Source of the DNA: Thermosynechococcus sp.
GTDB lineage: Bacteria; Cyanobacteriota; Cyanobacteriia; Thermosynechococcales; Thermosynechococcaceae
Direction: 5' to 3'
Length of the DNA: 64,000 bases
Assembly (NCBI RefSeq): GCF_025999095.1
Contig: NZ_AP024678.1
Coordinates: forward strand, 1,829,527 to 1,893,526
The position numbers were made by a program, and so were the translations under genes. Under the pieces are notes generated by a model. The model saw only the letters and a program-made list of their open reading frames with translations, was not told the origin of the DNA and did not search any database. Positions 30,009 through 40,878 of the stretch are shown piece by piece (position 1 is the first letter of the stretch; every line of letters starts with the position of its first letter).

Positions 30009-32198
30009 ATGTCCACCCAATTTCAAGAAGTTGAAGTTATACTCAATCGTTTTTTTGTAAAAAATCTCACTCAACTAGATCTTACGTTTCATGAATACCA
30101 ATGCCAATTTACTCAAGTGCCAGAACAAGGTAGCGAGCAGAAAGCTATTTCCAGCGTTTGCTACAAACTAGGAGTTACTGCTGTTCGACTAGGGAGCCGC
30201 ATTATCACGAGGGAGCCCATTGACCCTAGGAGAATGCAAACTCAGGATTGGCAGTTACAGCAAATAGGATATAGAGAACTGAGCTGTCAAAACTATCACG
30301 AAAGGCAGGCTATGGAATCCTTTGAAAGAAAAATCCTAGAGGAAAAGTTAAAACGATTTAATAAAACCGCAATCGAAAAAGACTATGAATTAGGGTTGAT
30401 TTGGTGGATTTCTAGTCAAGAAGGATTAGAAAAAATAGGTCATGGCTGGCAAGTACATAGAGGCAGACAAATTGATCTTATAATAGAAACAGATGGAAAA
30501 TTATACTTACAAATTGATATTCATCATCGGTTTTATACTCCATTCACACTTGAGTGGTGGCTAACTGAATATCCTGATATTCAACTCAAGTACGTGCGGA
30601 ATACTTACGAAAACAAGACAAACTGGCTCTTTGAAGGCCTTTCGGACAAACGTCCAAATGAAATAAAAATAGAAGAGCTAGGAGTGAGTGTAGCAGAGTA
30701 TCACCGTAAAAAGGGAGCAACTGAACAAGAAATAAATGAGTCACATGTTGTAATTGTTAAGAAAACTAGCGGCTACACGGCTAAGCCAATACTTCATTTG
30801 TCTCAAAGATTATCACCGATTCTGACAATGGAAATATTGGCGCAAATTGCTGCGCAAAGAGGAGAAGAAAGTGAAATTCAAAATGTTTTTGACTACATCA
30901 AGAAAGATATTAACTCGCGTTTACAAGAATCGCAAAAAACAGCGAAATTTATTTTCGAAAATATCTATAATCTCAGTAGTCAACCAGAGATAATGAAAGT
31001 TAATGGCTTTGTCATGCCTCGGGCAAAACTATTAGCTCGAAATAACAAAGAAATCGATAAAACAGCTAAAATCAGAATTCTCGGCTGTGCTAGGATTGGT
31101 GAAACCCAATTTGGTTGCCTAAATCTTTTTGAGAATCAACCTGAATGCCCAGCGGAAGTACGCAAATGCCTGCTGGACATAGCAAGAAGCAGTGGCACGC
31201 AGATACAAATAGACTCCTGTTTTACAGGAAGTGACTATCCAAAAGATGATCTAGCTCAACAAAGATTCTGGCAACAATGGGCTGCTCAAGGAATTAAAAC
31301 CGTTTTAGTAGTGATGCCTTGGTCACCCCATGGGGAGAAAACAAGGCTACGAATTCAGGCATTAAAGGCAGGAATCGCTACTCAGTTCATGATACCAACA
31401 CCCCAGGCTAATCCCTACAAAGCTCTCAATGTTGCCTTGGGACTGTTGTGTAAAGCTAAGTGGCAGCCTGTCTATCTAAAACCATTAGATGATTCTCAAG
31501 CTGCGGACTTAATTATTGGTTTTGACACAAGTACAAACCGAAAGCTGTACTATGGTACGTCTGCTTTTGCAATTTTAGCCAATGGTCAAAGCTTGGGTTG
31601 GGAGTTACCAGATATACAACGGGGAGAAACTTTCTCTGGTCAATCAATTTGGCAAATTGTATCTAAGCTAGTGCTTAAATTCCAAGATAACTATGGTTCC
31701 TACCCTAAGAAGATACTACTGATGCGCGACGGGCTTGTTCAAGAAGGGGAGTTTGAACAAACAATCAAAGAACTGACTCACCAGGGGATTGATGTCGATA
31801 TTCTAAGTGTCCGTAAAAGTGGCTCAGGGAGGATAGGACGTGAATCTAATTCAGGCAATACCGAAATAACCTATCATGACGCTGAAGTGGGCACTGTAAT
31901 TTTTTATTCTGAAAGTGACTCATTTATATTACAAACCACCGAGGTCATCAAGACAAAAACTGGCCCCCTTGGCAGTGCTAGACCTCTGCGGGTTGTGCGT
32001 CACTATGGCAATACACCTTTAGAGCTACTGGCTTTGCAGACCTATCACTTGACTCAGTTGCATCCTGCCAGCGGATTTAGCTCCTGCCGACTGCCTTGGG
32101 TACTGCACTTCGCCGATAAAAGTAGTAAGGAGTTTCAGCGGATAGGTCAGATCAGCCTTTTGCAGAATATTGATCGAGAAAAGTTAATTGCTGTTTGA
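30009..32198 (+). CDS. long prokaryotic Argonaute, catalytically complete
   Basis: This 729-residue protein (ATG 30009) has the N-PAZ-MID-PIWI layout of a long pAgo. The PIWI tetrad is intact: D506 (LIIGFDTST), E540 in the glutamate finger (RGETFSG), D574 (LLMRDGLVQEGEFE) and D703 (VLHFADKSSKE). The MID region includes VVMPWSPHGEKTRLRIQ and YKALNVALGLLCKAKW. I recall close similarity to the DNA-guided Argonaute of Synechococcus elongatus, whose N-terminus supports start 30009 over ATG 29964 or 29931. Such enzymes use small DNA guides to cut DNA and help with plasmid defence or chromosome decatenation. The gene is AT-rich, has no HIP1 site, and stands alone. Confidence 0.93.
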   Translation: MSTQFQEVEVILNRFFVKNLTQLDLTFHEYQCQFTQVPEQGSEQKAISSVCYKLGVTAVRLGSRIITREPIDPRRMQTQDWQLQQIGYRELSCQNYHERQAMESFERKILEEKLKRFNKTAIEKDYELGLIWWISSQEGLEKIGHGWQVHRGRQIDLIIETDGKLYLQIDIHHRFYTPFTLEWWLTEYPDIQLKYVRNTYENKTNWLFEGLSDKRPNEIKIEELGVSVAEYHRKKGATEQEINESHVVIVKKTSGYTAKPILHLSQRLSPILTMEILAQIAAQRGEESEIQNVFDYIKKDINSRLQESQKTAKFIFENIYNLSSQPEIMKVNGFVMPRAKLLARNNKEIDKTAKIRILGCARIGETQFGCLNLFENQPECPAEVRKCLLDIARSSGTQIQIDSCFTGSDYPKDDLAQQRFWQQWAAQGIKTVLVVMPWSPHGEKTRLRIQALKAGIATQFMIPTPQANPYKALNVALGLLCKAKWQPVYLKPLDDSQAADLIIGFDTSTNRKLYYGTSAFAILANGQSLGWELPDIQRGETFSGQSIWQIVSKLVLKFQDNYGSYPKKILLMRDGLVQEGEFEQTIKELTHQGIDVDILSVRKSGSGRIGRESNSGNTEITYHDAEVGTVIFYSESDSFILQTTEVIKTKTGPLGSARPLRVVRHYGNTPLELLALQTYHLTQLHPASGFSSCRLPWVLHFADKSSKEFQRIGQISLLQNIDREKLIAV

Positions 32199-32608
32199 GA
32201 AGAGAATAGATTTTAATCTATCAAAATATAGGAAAAAATTGAAATACCCTATGCAGTCTACCCAAGGGCAAGCAGAAGCCTCTTAAGCGGGCAATTAGCC
32301 TCTGGGGAGATGATTATCTTTAGATAAAGTTCTATGAATTAAGCGATTTGTATTGATCTATCTTGAGTTGAAAGGGGTATCAGGCACTTAAAATTAGATT
32401 TGATAATACGATAAACTAGAAAATATTATCAATCGTTATATTGTCAAAAGAAACCCCTCACCCTATGCTTGTTTTAGAGATAAAGAGACGGTGATTAACG
32501 TCACGATAACAATCGGCTATCCCGTCATTATTTTCTGTAGCGATCGCCCTGATTGCAACTCTAGCTTGTGTACTGCTTACCCTTATTCTAATTTAGGAGA
32601 GCTGACTC
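32199..32608. other. AT-rich gap between Argonaute and ccm operon
   Basis: This 410-bp stretch has no credible ORF. It starts with a weak AT hairpin (ATAGAT/ATCTAT, 32206-32221) just after the Argonaute stop, and must hold the ccm operon promoter further right. The first HIP1 octamer after the Argonaute gene is at about 32540. The ribosome site AGGAGA for ccmK2 is at 32595-32600. No clear -35/-10 pair could be assigned. Confidence 0.5.
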
Positions 32609-32917
32609 ATGCCAATTGCTGTGGGAATGATTGAAACGCGCGGATTTCCCGCCGTTGTCGAAGCCGCAGACGCAATGGTAAAAGCCGCTCGGGTCACCCT
32701 TGTGGGCTATGAAAAAATAGGGAGTGGTCGGGTCACCGTGATTGTCCGTGGCGATGTTTCTGAAGTGCAGGCCTCAGTGGCTGCCGGGGTTGATTCTGCC
32801 AAACGTGTCAATGGCGGAGAGGTGCTGTCCACCCACATTATTGCCCGTCCCCACGAAAACCTTGAGTACGTCTTGCCCATTCGCTATACCGAGGCAGTGG
32901 AGCAATTCCGAAACTAA
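32609..32917 (+). CDS. ccmK2: carboxysome shell protein CcmK2
   Basis: This 102-residue single BMC domain protein is a major hexameric tile of the beta-carboxysome shell. It begins [23 protein letters not shown]; the pore loop is EKIGSG; the final strand region has [21 protein letters not shown] lies 8 bp upstream of the ATG. It is the first gene of ccmK2-K1-L-M-N. The K2/K1 names follow the usual operon order and the shorter C-terminus; the two differ by few residues. Confidence 0.93.
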   Translation: MPIAVGMIETRGFPAVVEAADAMVKAARVTLVGYEKIGSGRVTVIVRGDVSEVQASVAAGVDSAKRVNGGEVLSTHIIARPHENLEYVLPIRYTEAVEQFRN

Positions 32918-33012
32918 AGGGTTTGGCAGTTTGGTAGAGTTTTCAGTTGCATCGCTTATCAATCCTCTCGTCCTTTTAGTTCTTGACTTTTTGACGTTTA
33001 GGAGTTATTGCA

Positions 33013-33354
33013 ATGGCAATTGCCGTCGGTATGATTGAAACCCTTGGTTTCCCCGCAGTGGTAGAAGCCGCAGACGCAATGGTGAAAGCTGCTCGCGTTA
33101 CCCTTGTGGGCTATGAAAAAATCGGGAGCGGTCGGGTCACCGTGATTGTCCGTGGTGATGTTTCTGAAGTGCAGGCTTCGGTGGCGGCGGGGGTCGAAAA
33201 CGTGAAACGTGTCAATGGGGGCCAAGTGCTCTCCACCCACATCATTGCTCGTCCCCACGAAAACCTTGAATACGTGCTGCCGATTCGCTACACCGAAGCG
33301 GTGGAACAATTCCGCGAAAGCGTTAGCGGTATCCGCCCGATGGGTCGCCCATAG
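33013..33354 (+). CDS. ccmK1: carboxysome shell protein CcmK1
   Basis: This 113-residue BMC shell protein is nearly identical to the preceding CcmK2 through residue ~100, with an extra C-terminal tail ([13 protein letters not shown]). The pore loop EKIGSG is the same. It would form hexamers, possibly mixed with CcmK2, in the shell facets. GGAG precedes the ATG at 12 bp. Its stop codon shares a base with the GTG start of ccmL, which suggests translational coupling. Confidence 0.93.
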   Translation: MAIAVGMIETLGFPAVVEAADAMVKAARVTLVGYEKIGSGRVTVIVRGDVSEVQASVAAGVENVKRVNGGQVLSTHIIARPHENLEYVLPIRYTEAVEQFRESVSGIRPMGRP

Positions 33355-33653
33355 TGAAGATCGCGCGAGTGTGCGGCACCGTTACCAGTACTCAAAAGGA
33401 AGACACCTTAACGGGAGTCAAGTTTCTCGTCTTGCAATATTTGGGTGAGGACGGCGAATTTTTACCCGACTACGAAGTGGCTGCGGATACGGTTGGTGCA
33501 GGGCAGGATGAGTGGGTATTGGTAAGCCGAGGCAGTGCCGCCCGCTGTATTATCAATGGCACCGACAAACCCATTGACGCAGCCGTTGTCGCCATTATTG
33601 ACACCGTAAGTCGGGATAATTATTTGCTCTACAGCAAACGTACCCAGTATTAG
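33354..33653 (+). CDS. ccmL: carboxysome vertex protein CcmL
   Basis: This 99-residue BMC-vertex (EutN/CcmL) protein forms pentamers that close the icosahedral shell. The start is GTG at 33354 (MKIARVCGTVTSTQK), overlapping the ccmK1 stop by one base. Conserved features are LTGVKFLVLQYL, VGAGQDEWVLVSRGSAAR and AAVVAIIDTV. Length is standard. Confidence 0.96.
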   Translation: MKIARVCGTVTSTQKEDTLTGVKFLVLQYLGEDGEFLPDYEVAADTVGAGQDEWVLVSRGSAARCIINGTDKPIDAAVVAIIDTVSRDNYLLYSKRTQY

Positions 33654-35630
<1,977 letters not shown>

Positions 35631-35652
35631 CTCCTCCCCGTGAGGTGCCCCC

Positions 35653-36312
35653 ATGCCCCTGCCGCCCTTAGTCCTGCCCCCTTCACCTGCGGTTCGCATT
35701 GTGGGTGATGTGGTGGTGGATCCCCAAGCCGTTTTGGCACCGGGGGTGTTGCTTTGGGCAGAAGCAGGGGCTTCGATTCGGATTGCCGCAGGGGTCTGCA
35801 TTGGCATGGGTAGCGTCATTCATGCCCACGGCGGCACCATCGCAATTGGTGAAGGGGTCAACATCGGTGCGGCAGTGCTACTGATTGGGGCGGTGACCGT
35901 TGAACCCCATGCCTGTATTGGCGCCAGTACCACGGTGATGCAAACAACGATTCCGGCTGGTGCTGTGGTGGCCGCCGGTTCTCTGCTTGGGGATCGGAGT
36001 CGTCGTTGGCCCCCCCCCGCAGCAACGAGTCAGCCCCAACAGAGGGCTGTTTTCCCTGAAGATCCTTGGCAAGAGCCACCAACAACTGCCCATCCTGCAG
36101 AGAATTCCCCCCCAGAGCAGCAGGATTCTACCGCCTCTCCCCCTAGCCATCAGGAAGGTCCGGCCGCTACCCCACCAGAGACAAGCACGGCGACAAGGCC
36201 TAAGGCCAGCGTGGTCTATGGTCAAGCCTATGTGAGTCAGATGTTTGCCAAGATGTTTCGGGTAGCGCCCATCCCCCCCACGGGGGATAATCCTGCCCTA
36301 GGAAGTCAGTAA
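35653..36312 (+). CDS. ccmN: carboxysome assembly protein CcmN
   Basis: This 219-residue adaptor links the CcmM-RuBisCO core to the CcmK shell. The N-terminal ~120 residues are hexapeptide repeats (e.g. IAIGEGVNIGAAVLLIG). A long Pro/Ser/Gln-rich linker follows. The C-terminus has the amphipathic encapsulation peptide VYGQAYVSQMFAKMFRV, which binds shell proteins. Last gene of the ccm operon; its final 15 bases overlap the convergent methyltransferase gene. Confidence 0.95.
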   Translation: MPLPPLVLPPSPAVRIVGDVVVDPQAVLAPGVLLWAEAGASIRIAAGVCIGMGSVIHAHGGTIAIGEGVNIGAAVLLIGAVTVEPHACIGASTTVMQTTIPAGAVVAAGSLLGDRSRRWPPPAATSQPQQRAVFPEDPWQEPPTTAHPAENSPPEQQDSTASPPSHQEGPAATPPETSTATRPKASVVYGQAYVSQMFAKMFRVAPIPPTGDNPALGSQ

Positions 36313-37644
36313 CGCAATGGTTTCTACATGAGCCGTTTGCGGAAACATATCGAGGGGCTGAATTTTTGCCAGTTGATAGGTACCGCTACCGCAGAGGTGA
36401 GCCAGATCCCGTGCCAAGGTGGCGGGGTGACAACTGACATAGAGAATGCGTGGCGGACGGTTGTGGAGAATGGCGTCAAGAACGGCGCGATCGCACCCTT
36501 TACGCGGTGGATCAAGAAGCAGCACATCCCCGGCCTGATCGTACTGGGGCAGCCACTCCTCTGCCTTGGCACAGACAAAGTGAGCATTGTTAATGCCATT
36601 GTGTTGGGCGTTGGCGATCGCCTGCTGTACCGAGGCAGAATGCACTTCCACACCAATGACTTCAGCCACAGCGCCCGCAAGGGGTAGGCTCAGGGTCCCC
36701 ACACCACAGTAGAGATCCACCAGTCGTTCCCGACCCGTTGGGGCAATCCAGTCTCGCAGGGTGGTGACCAGTTGCTCCGCTTGGGCTGTGTTGACTTGAA
36801 AAAAGGTGGTCGAGGCAATCTGAAACCTCACCCCTGCCATTTCTTCCCAAAGGTAGGGCCGCCCGGCCAGCACCTGTGTCTCGTCGCCAAAGATGCGATT
36901 CCCCCCTTGATGATTGAAGTTGACACAGACCCCCACCACCCCTTGAAACTGCTGTAACCAACCTTCTGCCTCTGCCTGTAAACCAGCGGGCAATGGCCCG
37001 GCAAGCACAAGGGTAATGAGCTGCTCCCCTGTGCGCTGACCGATGCGCAAACCAAGGTGGCGCAACCCCGGTTCATGGGTCTGTTCGCTGTAGATCGGCC
37101 AGGGTTGTAATGCTTGCTTCAGGGCAGCCAGGAGGGGATTGAGGCGGGGATCCTGCACCGGACATTGATTGAGGTTTACAAGACGGTGGGAACCTTTTTG
37201 GTAATAACCAGCAATGACCTTTCCCCGCCGCCGACCGAGGGGGTAGGTTACTTTGTTGCGATAGCCAAAGGGATGAGGGGCAGGGACAATGGGCAGGAAG
37301 GCCTGTGGTTCTAGATGGCCAATGCGGGCGATCGCGTCCTTCACTAGTCGTTCTTTGGCCGCCAATTGAGCTGCATAGGCCACACACTGCCACTGACAGC
37401 CGCCACACTTATCGGCAACAATACAGCTTGGGCGCACCCGCTGTTCTGAAGGCTGCACCACCTCCAAAACTTTGCCGTGGGCATATTGTCGCTTGACGTG
37501 GGTCAGTCGCACCCGCAGGCGATCGCCCGGAACCGTATCGGCCACAAAGACCACCCGATCCTGCCAGCGTCCTACCCCCTCCCCCGTGTGGCTTAAGGAG
37601 TCAATCCCGAGCTCAATAGTGGCACCCTGCTGCCAAACGCTCAT
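36298..37644 (-). CDS. 23S rRNA (uracil-5-)-methyltransferase, RlmD/RumA family
   Basis: From ATG 37644 (MSVWQQGATIELGID) the protein has 448 residues; an upstream in-frame start would add 18. Order: TRAM RNA-binding domain, 4Fe-4S cysteines (DKCGGCQWQC with an upstream Cys), SAM-binding LVDLYCGVGTLSLPLAG, LLDPPRKGCD, and the catalytic cysteine in ILYVSCHPATLARDL. It methylates uracil C5 in 23S rRNA; the exact site (747 or 1939) is not decidable here. Confidence 0.9.
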   Translation of the reverse strand: MSVWQQGATIELGIDSLSHTGEGVGRWQDRVVFVADTVPGDRLRVRLTHVKRQYAHGKVLEVVQPSEQRVRPSCIVADKCGGCQWQCVAYAAQLAAKERLVKDAIARIGHLEPQAFLPIVPAPHPFGYRNKVTYPLGRRRGKVIAGYYQKGSHRLVNLNQCPVQDPRLNPLLAALKQALQPWPIYSEQTHEPGLRHLGLRIGQRTGEQLITLVLAGPLPAGLQAEAEGWLQQFQGVVGVCVNFNHQGGNRIFGDETQVLAGRPYLWEEMAGVRFQIASTTFFQVNTAQAEQLVTTLRDWIAPTGRERLVDLYCGVGTLSLPLAGAVAEVIGVEVHSASVQQAIANAQHNGINNAHFVCAKAEEWLPQYDQAGDVLLLDPPRKGCDRAVLDAILHNRPPRILYVSCHPATLARDLAHLCGSGTYQLAKIQPLDMFPQTAHVETIALLTS

Positions 37645-37714
37645 CAATTTAGGTCTAAAATCACTAAACGTTAGGGATAAGTTAAGGAGAACCAGCAAGC
37701 TCTATTTTCGCTGC

Positions 37715-37720
37715 TATACT
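37715..37720 (+). promoter_or_regulatory. extended -10 promoter upstream of the DUF1400 gene
   Basis: TGC-TATACT is an extended -10 element 66 bp before the ATG at 37786. No -35 match is seen at the expected distance, which fits extended -10 promoters. Confidence 0.4.
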
Positions 37721-37785
37721 GCTAGCGGTGCAATCCGACGTTTGTACCGACGTTTCTACTGAAGTGATTTTGGAGTCGATCCCCT

Positions 37786-38310
37786 ATGCTGAAGCGCCTT
37801 TCACCGTGGTTACTGGCACTGGCCCTCCCCGTAGGTGCCCTTTTCACCCCCCCTGCCAAAGCAGCTAACGTGGTTTCCCTCACCTATGGTCCTTTTCAGC
37901 GCTCCTTCCCCATGTCAGAGCTAGAGGAATTTGTGTCCACCCAAGAAGCAACAGGTCAATTGCGAGGATTGATGCGGCTGGTTCCCAAAGATAACCAAGC
38001 CAAGCTCCTTGAACTCTTGAGTATGCGGCTGCCCTTTAATGTTGTGCAAACCGATCAAATTCTAGCCAGTCCCATTGGCAAAGATTTACTCAAACAATTT
38101 TCTCAGGTCACAATTCGCCGTGATCAAGCCGGGGAAGTTGCCCTGCGGGGTGCTCTGCTCACTGCCGCTGCTTCCCCAGAAGGATTGAGCATGATGTCGT
38201 TTTTGAAAAACTATCCTGGTGAAACCATTAACTTGGATTTGCGCAAGCTCAACCAAATGCTCACGAAACAAGATGGCATTATGAGCATGCTCGGGAAATT
38301 ACGCCCATAG
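37786..38310 (+). CDS. secreted DUF1400 protein
   Basis: This 174-residue protein has a signal peptide (MLKRLSPWLLALALPVGALFTPPAKA). It is followed by a DUF1400-type domain: VVSLTYGPFQRSFPMSELEEFV, then a helical region ending FLKNYPGETINLDLRKLNQM. In cyanobacteria this domain often precedes an alpha/beta hydrolase domain, but here it stands alone. Function unknown; location probably periplasmic. A Rho-independent terminator follows. Confidence 0.8.
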   Translation: MLKRLSPWLLALALPVGALFTPPAKAANVVSLTYGPFQRSFPMSELEEFVSTQEATGQLRGLMRLVPKDNQAKLLELLSMRLPFNVVQTDQILASPIGKDLLKQFSQVTIRRDQAGEVALRGALLTAAASPEGLSMMSFLKNYPGETINLDLRKLNQMLTKQDGIMSMLGKLRP

Positions 38311-38350
38311 CGCCAAAGCACTGACTGAGATTCAAAATTAACAATTCAGG

Positions 38351-38380
38351 TGCAGGGGTAAGGAGACTCCTGCATTTTTT
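38351..38380 (+). terminator. Rho-independent terminator
   Basis: TGCAGG (38351-38356) pairs with CCTGCA (38369-38374), extended by a GG/CT part of the loop, and is followed by TTTTTT. It is placed 40 bp after the DUF1400 gene and just before the convergent mreD end. Confidence 0.8.
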
Positions 38381-38386
38381 CATGAG

Positions 38387-38914
38387 CTACTCCTGTTCTC
38401 GCAGCCACGTCCACCAGCGATTCAAGGGGGCATAGAGCAAGGGTGCCCAAAGACTACTCATAATCGCTGAGCTAAGCGCTACTTGCCGATGGTGCTGCCA
38501 AATCTCCTCTAGGGGAAAGCCACTGCCAAGGGTCATTTGGATTGCGATGATGGTTTGCTGCAGGATGGCCATGGCAAAGGTAATCAGAGCAACGGAAATA
38601 AAATCCTCAGAAACAAAACGCTGCTTTTGCATCAGGGCAGTCAGCCCCCCCACCAAAGCTAAGCTGACTGCGTGGCTAGGATGAGCACTGACCAAGCCAT
38701 CTTGAATCCAGCCGAGGGCAATACCCGCCAGTACCCCTTGACTCCAGGGTCGCTTGACACTCCACACCACCACCCAGATTAAAAACCAGTCCGGCACCAA
38801 TAGATGCAAGTTAGGTAAGTGAATAAAGCTCAGCAGGGCACAGAGTCCCACAGAGCCAAGGGTAATCAGCCAGTTGAGACTAGTTCGGGGTAAACGTGTC
38901 TGTCGGTTCAGCAT
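38387..38914 (-). CDS. mreD: rod-shape protein MreD
   Basis: This 175-residue multi-pass membrane protein (about five hydrophobic segments, e.g. WLITLGSVGLCALLSFI, WFLIWVVVWSV) is the third gene of mreBCD. MreD works with MreC and MreB to guide sidewall peptidoglycan synthesis. Its 5' end overlaps mreC by 35 bp, which suggests translational coupling. Length is typical. Confidence 0.88.
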   Translation of the reverse strand: MLNRQTRLPRTSLNWLITLGSVGLCALLSFIHLPNLHLLVPDWFLIWVVVWSVKRPWSQGVLAGIALGWIQDGLVSAHPSHAVSLALVGGLTALMQKQRFVSEDFISVALITFAMAILQQTIIAIQMTLGSGFPLEEIWQHHRQVALSSAIMSSLWAPLLYAPLNRWWTWLREQE

Positions 38915-39644
38915 AGGGAATGACGGTCACCCATTCAAGGCGATCTAAAGGGGCACCGAGAATGACGGTGGCATGGGGACGGGTGGGATCGCTGAGTTCC
39001 ACCGATTGCACCTCACCAATGGGGATGCCTGCTGGATAAAGACTACTCAGGGCGGAGGTGTAGAGAACATCCTTGGGCTGTACCTTCGGGTCTTTCTCTA
39101 AAAACTCGACAATCACCTGCTGGTTGAGTTGTCCCCGCAGAATCCCCATCTGCCGCGTTCGACCAACCACGACCCCCACGCGACTGGCGGGATCTGTCAG
39201 TAACATCACTCGGCTGGTATTGGGAGTGATGCTCGTGATGCGGCCAACAAGACCACCGTTGCCCACCACCACTGAGCCAAGGGTTAAGCCCTGACGAGTG
39301 CCTTCCCCCAAAAGGAGCGATCGCCACCACTGATCGGAACTGCGACCAATCACCGGCACAATGCGGCCCTGCAAATGGGGGAGCATCGGTGCATTCAGCA
39401 TTTGCCGCAACCGTTGGTTTTCCGCCTGAAGCGCAGCTAATTGCTGCTCCAGTTGCCATGTGCGGGCTTGAATCAGGGCTTGCTGATTGTCCACTGCGCC
39501 TTGAAAGGGCAAACTGAGAAGGCGGTAGAGTTCACGAATCGCTGCCCCATTGGTCTCGCGCAAAATCCAAGCAGTTGTGAGTACTAAAGCGACAAGGCCA
39601 AGGCTACCTGCATATCGTCCCCACCAGCGCAGCAGAAAAGCCAT
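38880..39644 (-). CDS. mreC: rod-shape protein MreC
   Basis: This 254-residue protein has a single N-terminal membrane helix (LGLVALVLTTAWIL), a coiled coil (ALIQARTWQLEQQLAALQAENQRLRQ) and a beta-rich periplasmic domain with GNGGLVGRITSITPNTSRVMLLTDP. MreC scaffolds the elongasome between MreB and penicillin-binding proteins. It lies 6 bp after mreB. Confidence 0.95.
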   Translation of the reverse strand: MAFLLRWWGRYAGSLGLVALVLTTAWILRETNGAAIRELYRLLSLPFQGAVDNQQALIQARTWQLEQQLAALQAENQRLRQMLNAPMLPHLQGRIVPVIGRSSDQWWRSLLLGEGTRQGLTLGSVVVGNGGLVGRITSITPNTSRVMLLTDPASRVGVVVGRTRQMGILRGQLNQQVIVEFLEKDPKVQPKDVLYTSALSSLYPAGIPIGEVQSVELSDPTRPHATVILGAPLDRLEWVTVIPYAEPTDTFTPN

Positions 39645-39650
39645 AGCTCC

Positions 39651-40691
39651 TTAACCAATCACTGCCGGTTGTGTAGAAAAGACCCGAGCCAAGTCCTTGA
39701 AATTTTCCAGGACGCGACCAGTTCCCATGACCACACACCGCAGGGGATCCGCTGCCACATGGACGACAATGCCCGTTTCATGGCTAATCAGGGTATCGAG
39801 ACCCCGCAGCAGGGCACCACCGCCCGCCAACATAATCCCGCGATCCACAATGTCTGCCGCCAGTTCTGGGGGTGTGCGCTCAAGGGTACGCTTAACGGCT
39901 TCAACAATGGCTGAGAGTGGCTCCGCCATGCTTTCGCGAATCTCCTCTGCTTTGACTACAACTGTGCGTGGTAGGCCAGAGAGCTGGTGCAGGCCCCGCA
40001 CTTCCATGGATTCCGAGTCATAGCTGTCATTGGGATAGGCAGAGCCAATGCGAATCTTGATCTCCTCAGCCGTGCGTTCGCCAATAATCAAGTTGTGTAC
40101 TTTTTTCAAATATTGGACAATCGCGTCAGAAATTTCATCCCCAGCCACCCGGACGGATTCACTCAAAACGGTACCCTGTAAACTGAGAACCGCCACTTCA
40201 GTCGTGCCACCGCCAATGTCGACAATCATGTTGCCCGTTGGTTCTTCCACTGGTAAACCTGCCCCAAAGGCAGCGGCGACGGGTTCATCAATCAAATACA
40301 CCTCCCGCGCCCCCGCACCCCGAGCAGCATCCTCAATGGCACGACGTTCGACACCGGTAACACCACTGGGAATACCAATCACCACACGGGGGGCAAACAG
40401 ATTCTTGCCGCCGTGCACTTGGCGCATAAAGTGCTTCAGCATCAGTTCGGCACGTTCAAAATCGGCAATCACACCATCCCGCAGTGGACGTACGGCCACG
40501 ACATTCCCGGGTGTCCGACCCAGCATTCGCTTCGCTTCAGCACCAACGGCAAGGGGTTGTTTGGTGTTTTGGTCAATGGCGACAACGGAGGGTTCCTCTA
40601 AAACCACACCGCGTCCGGATACATAAACCAGTGTGTTGGCTGTCCCCAAGTCAATGCCAATATCTCGTGATAGCCGACTAAATAATCCCAC
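39651..40691 (-). CDS. mreB: actin-like cell shape protein MreB
   Basis: This 346-residue actin homologue has phosphate 1 motif DIGIDLGTANTLVYV, phosphate 2 MIVDIGGGTTEVAVLS and the adenosine motif IMLAGGGALLRGL. It polymerises under the inner membrane to direct cell-wall elongation. First gene of mreBCD. The 187-bp gap upstream presumably carries the operon promoter. Confidence 0.97.
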   Translation of the reverse strand: MGLFSRLSRDIGIDLGTANTLVYVSGRGVVLEEPSVVAIDQNTKQPLAVGAEAKRMLGRTPGNVVAVRPLRDGVIADFERAELMLKHFMRQVHGGKNLFAPRVVIGIPSGVTGVERRAIEDAARGAGAREVYLIDEPVAAAFGAGLPVEEPTGNMIVDIGGGTTEVAVLSLQGTVLSESVRVAGDEISDAIVQYLKKVHNLIIGERTAEEIKIRIGSAYPNDSYDSESMEVRGLHQLSGLPRTVVVKAEEIRESMAEPLSAIVEAVKRTLERTPPELAADIVDRGIMLAGGGALLRGLDTLISHETGIVVHVAADPLRCVVMGTGRVLENFKDLARVFSTQPAVIG

Positions 40692-40878
40692 GATGGTGTA
40701 CCCCTTCTTTGAATCCTGTTGGTTTTAGCAGTGCTGTTACCAAAAAACGTGATGGCAAGATTGTATTATGTTTTGTTTGGAAAATCTCGGTGGGTTCTCC
40801 CTCTGTCGCGATTGTTGGCTAAGGGGATGACTCTTAATTTCTTGGCTCATATTCCTTAGCTGACGACCCCAAAGTAAG

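Noticed and set aside
40048-40626. Long open frames antisense to mreB
   Set aside because: Shadow of mreB codon bias; no ribosome site or recognisable protein.
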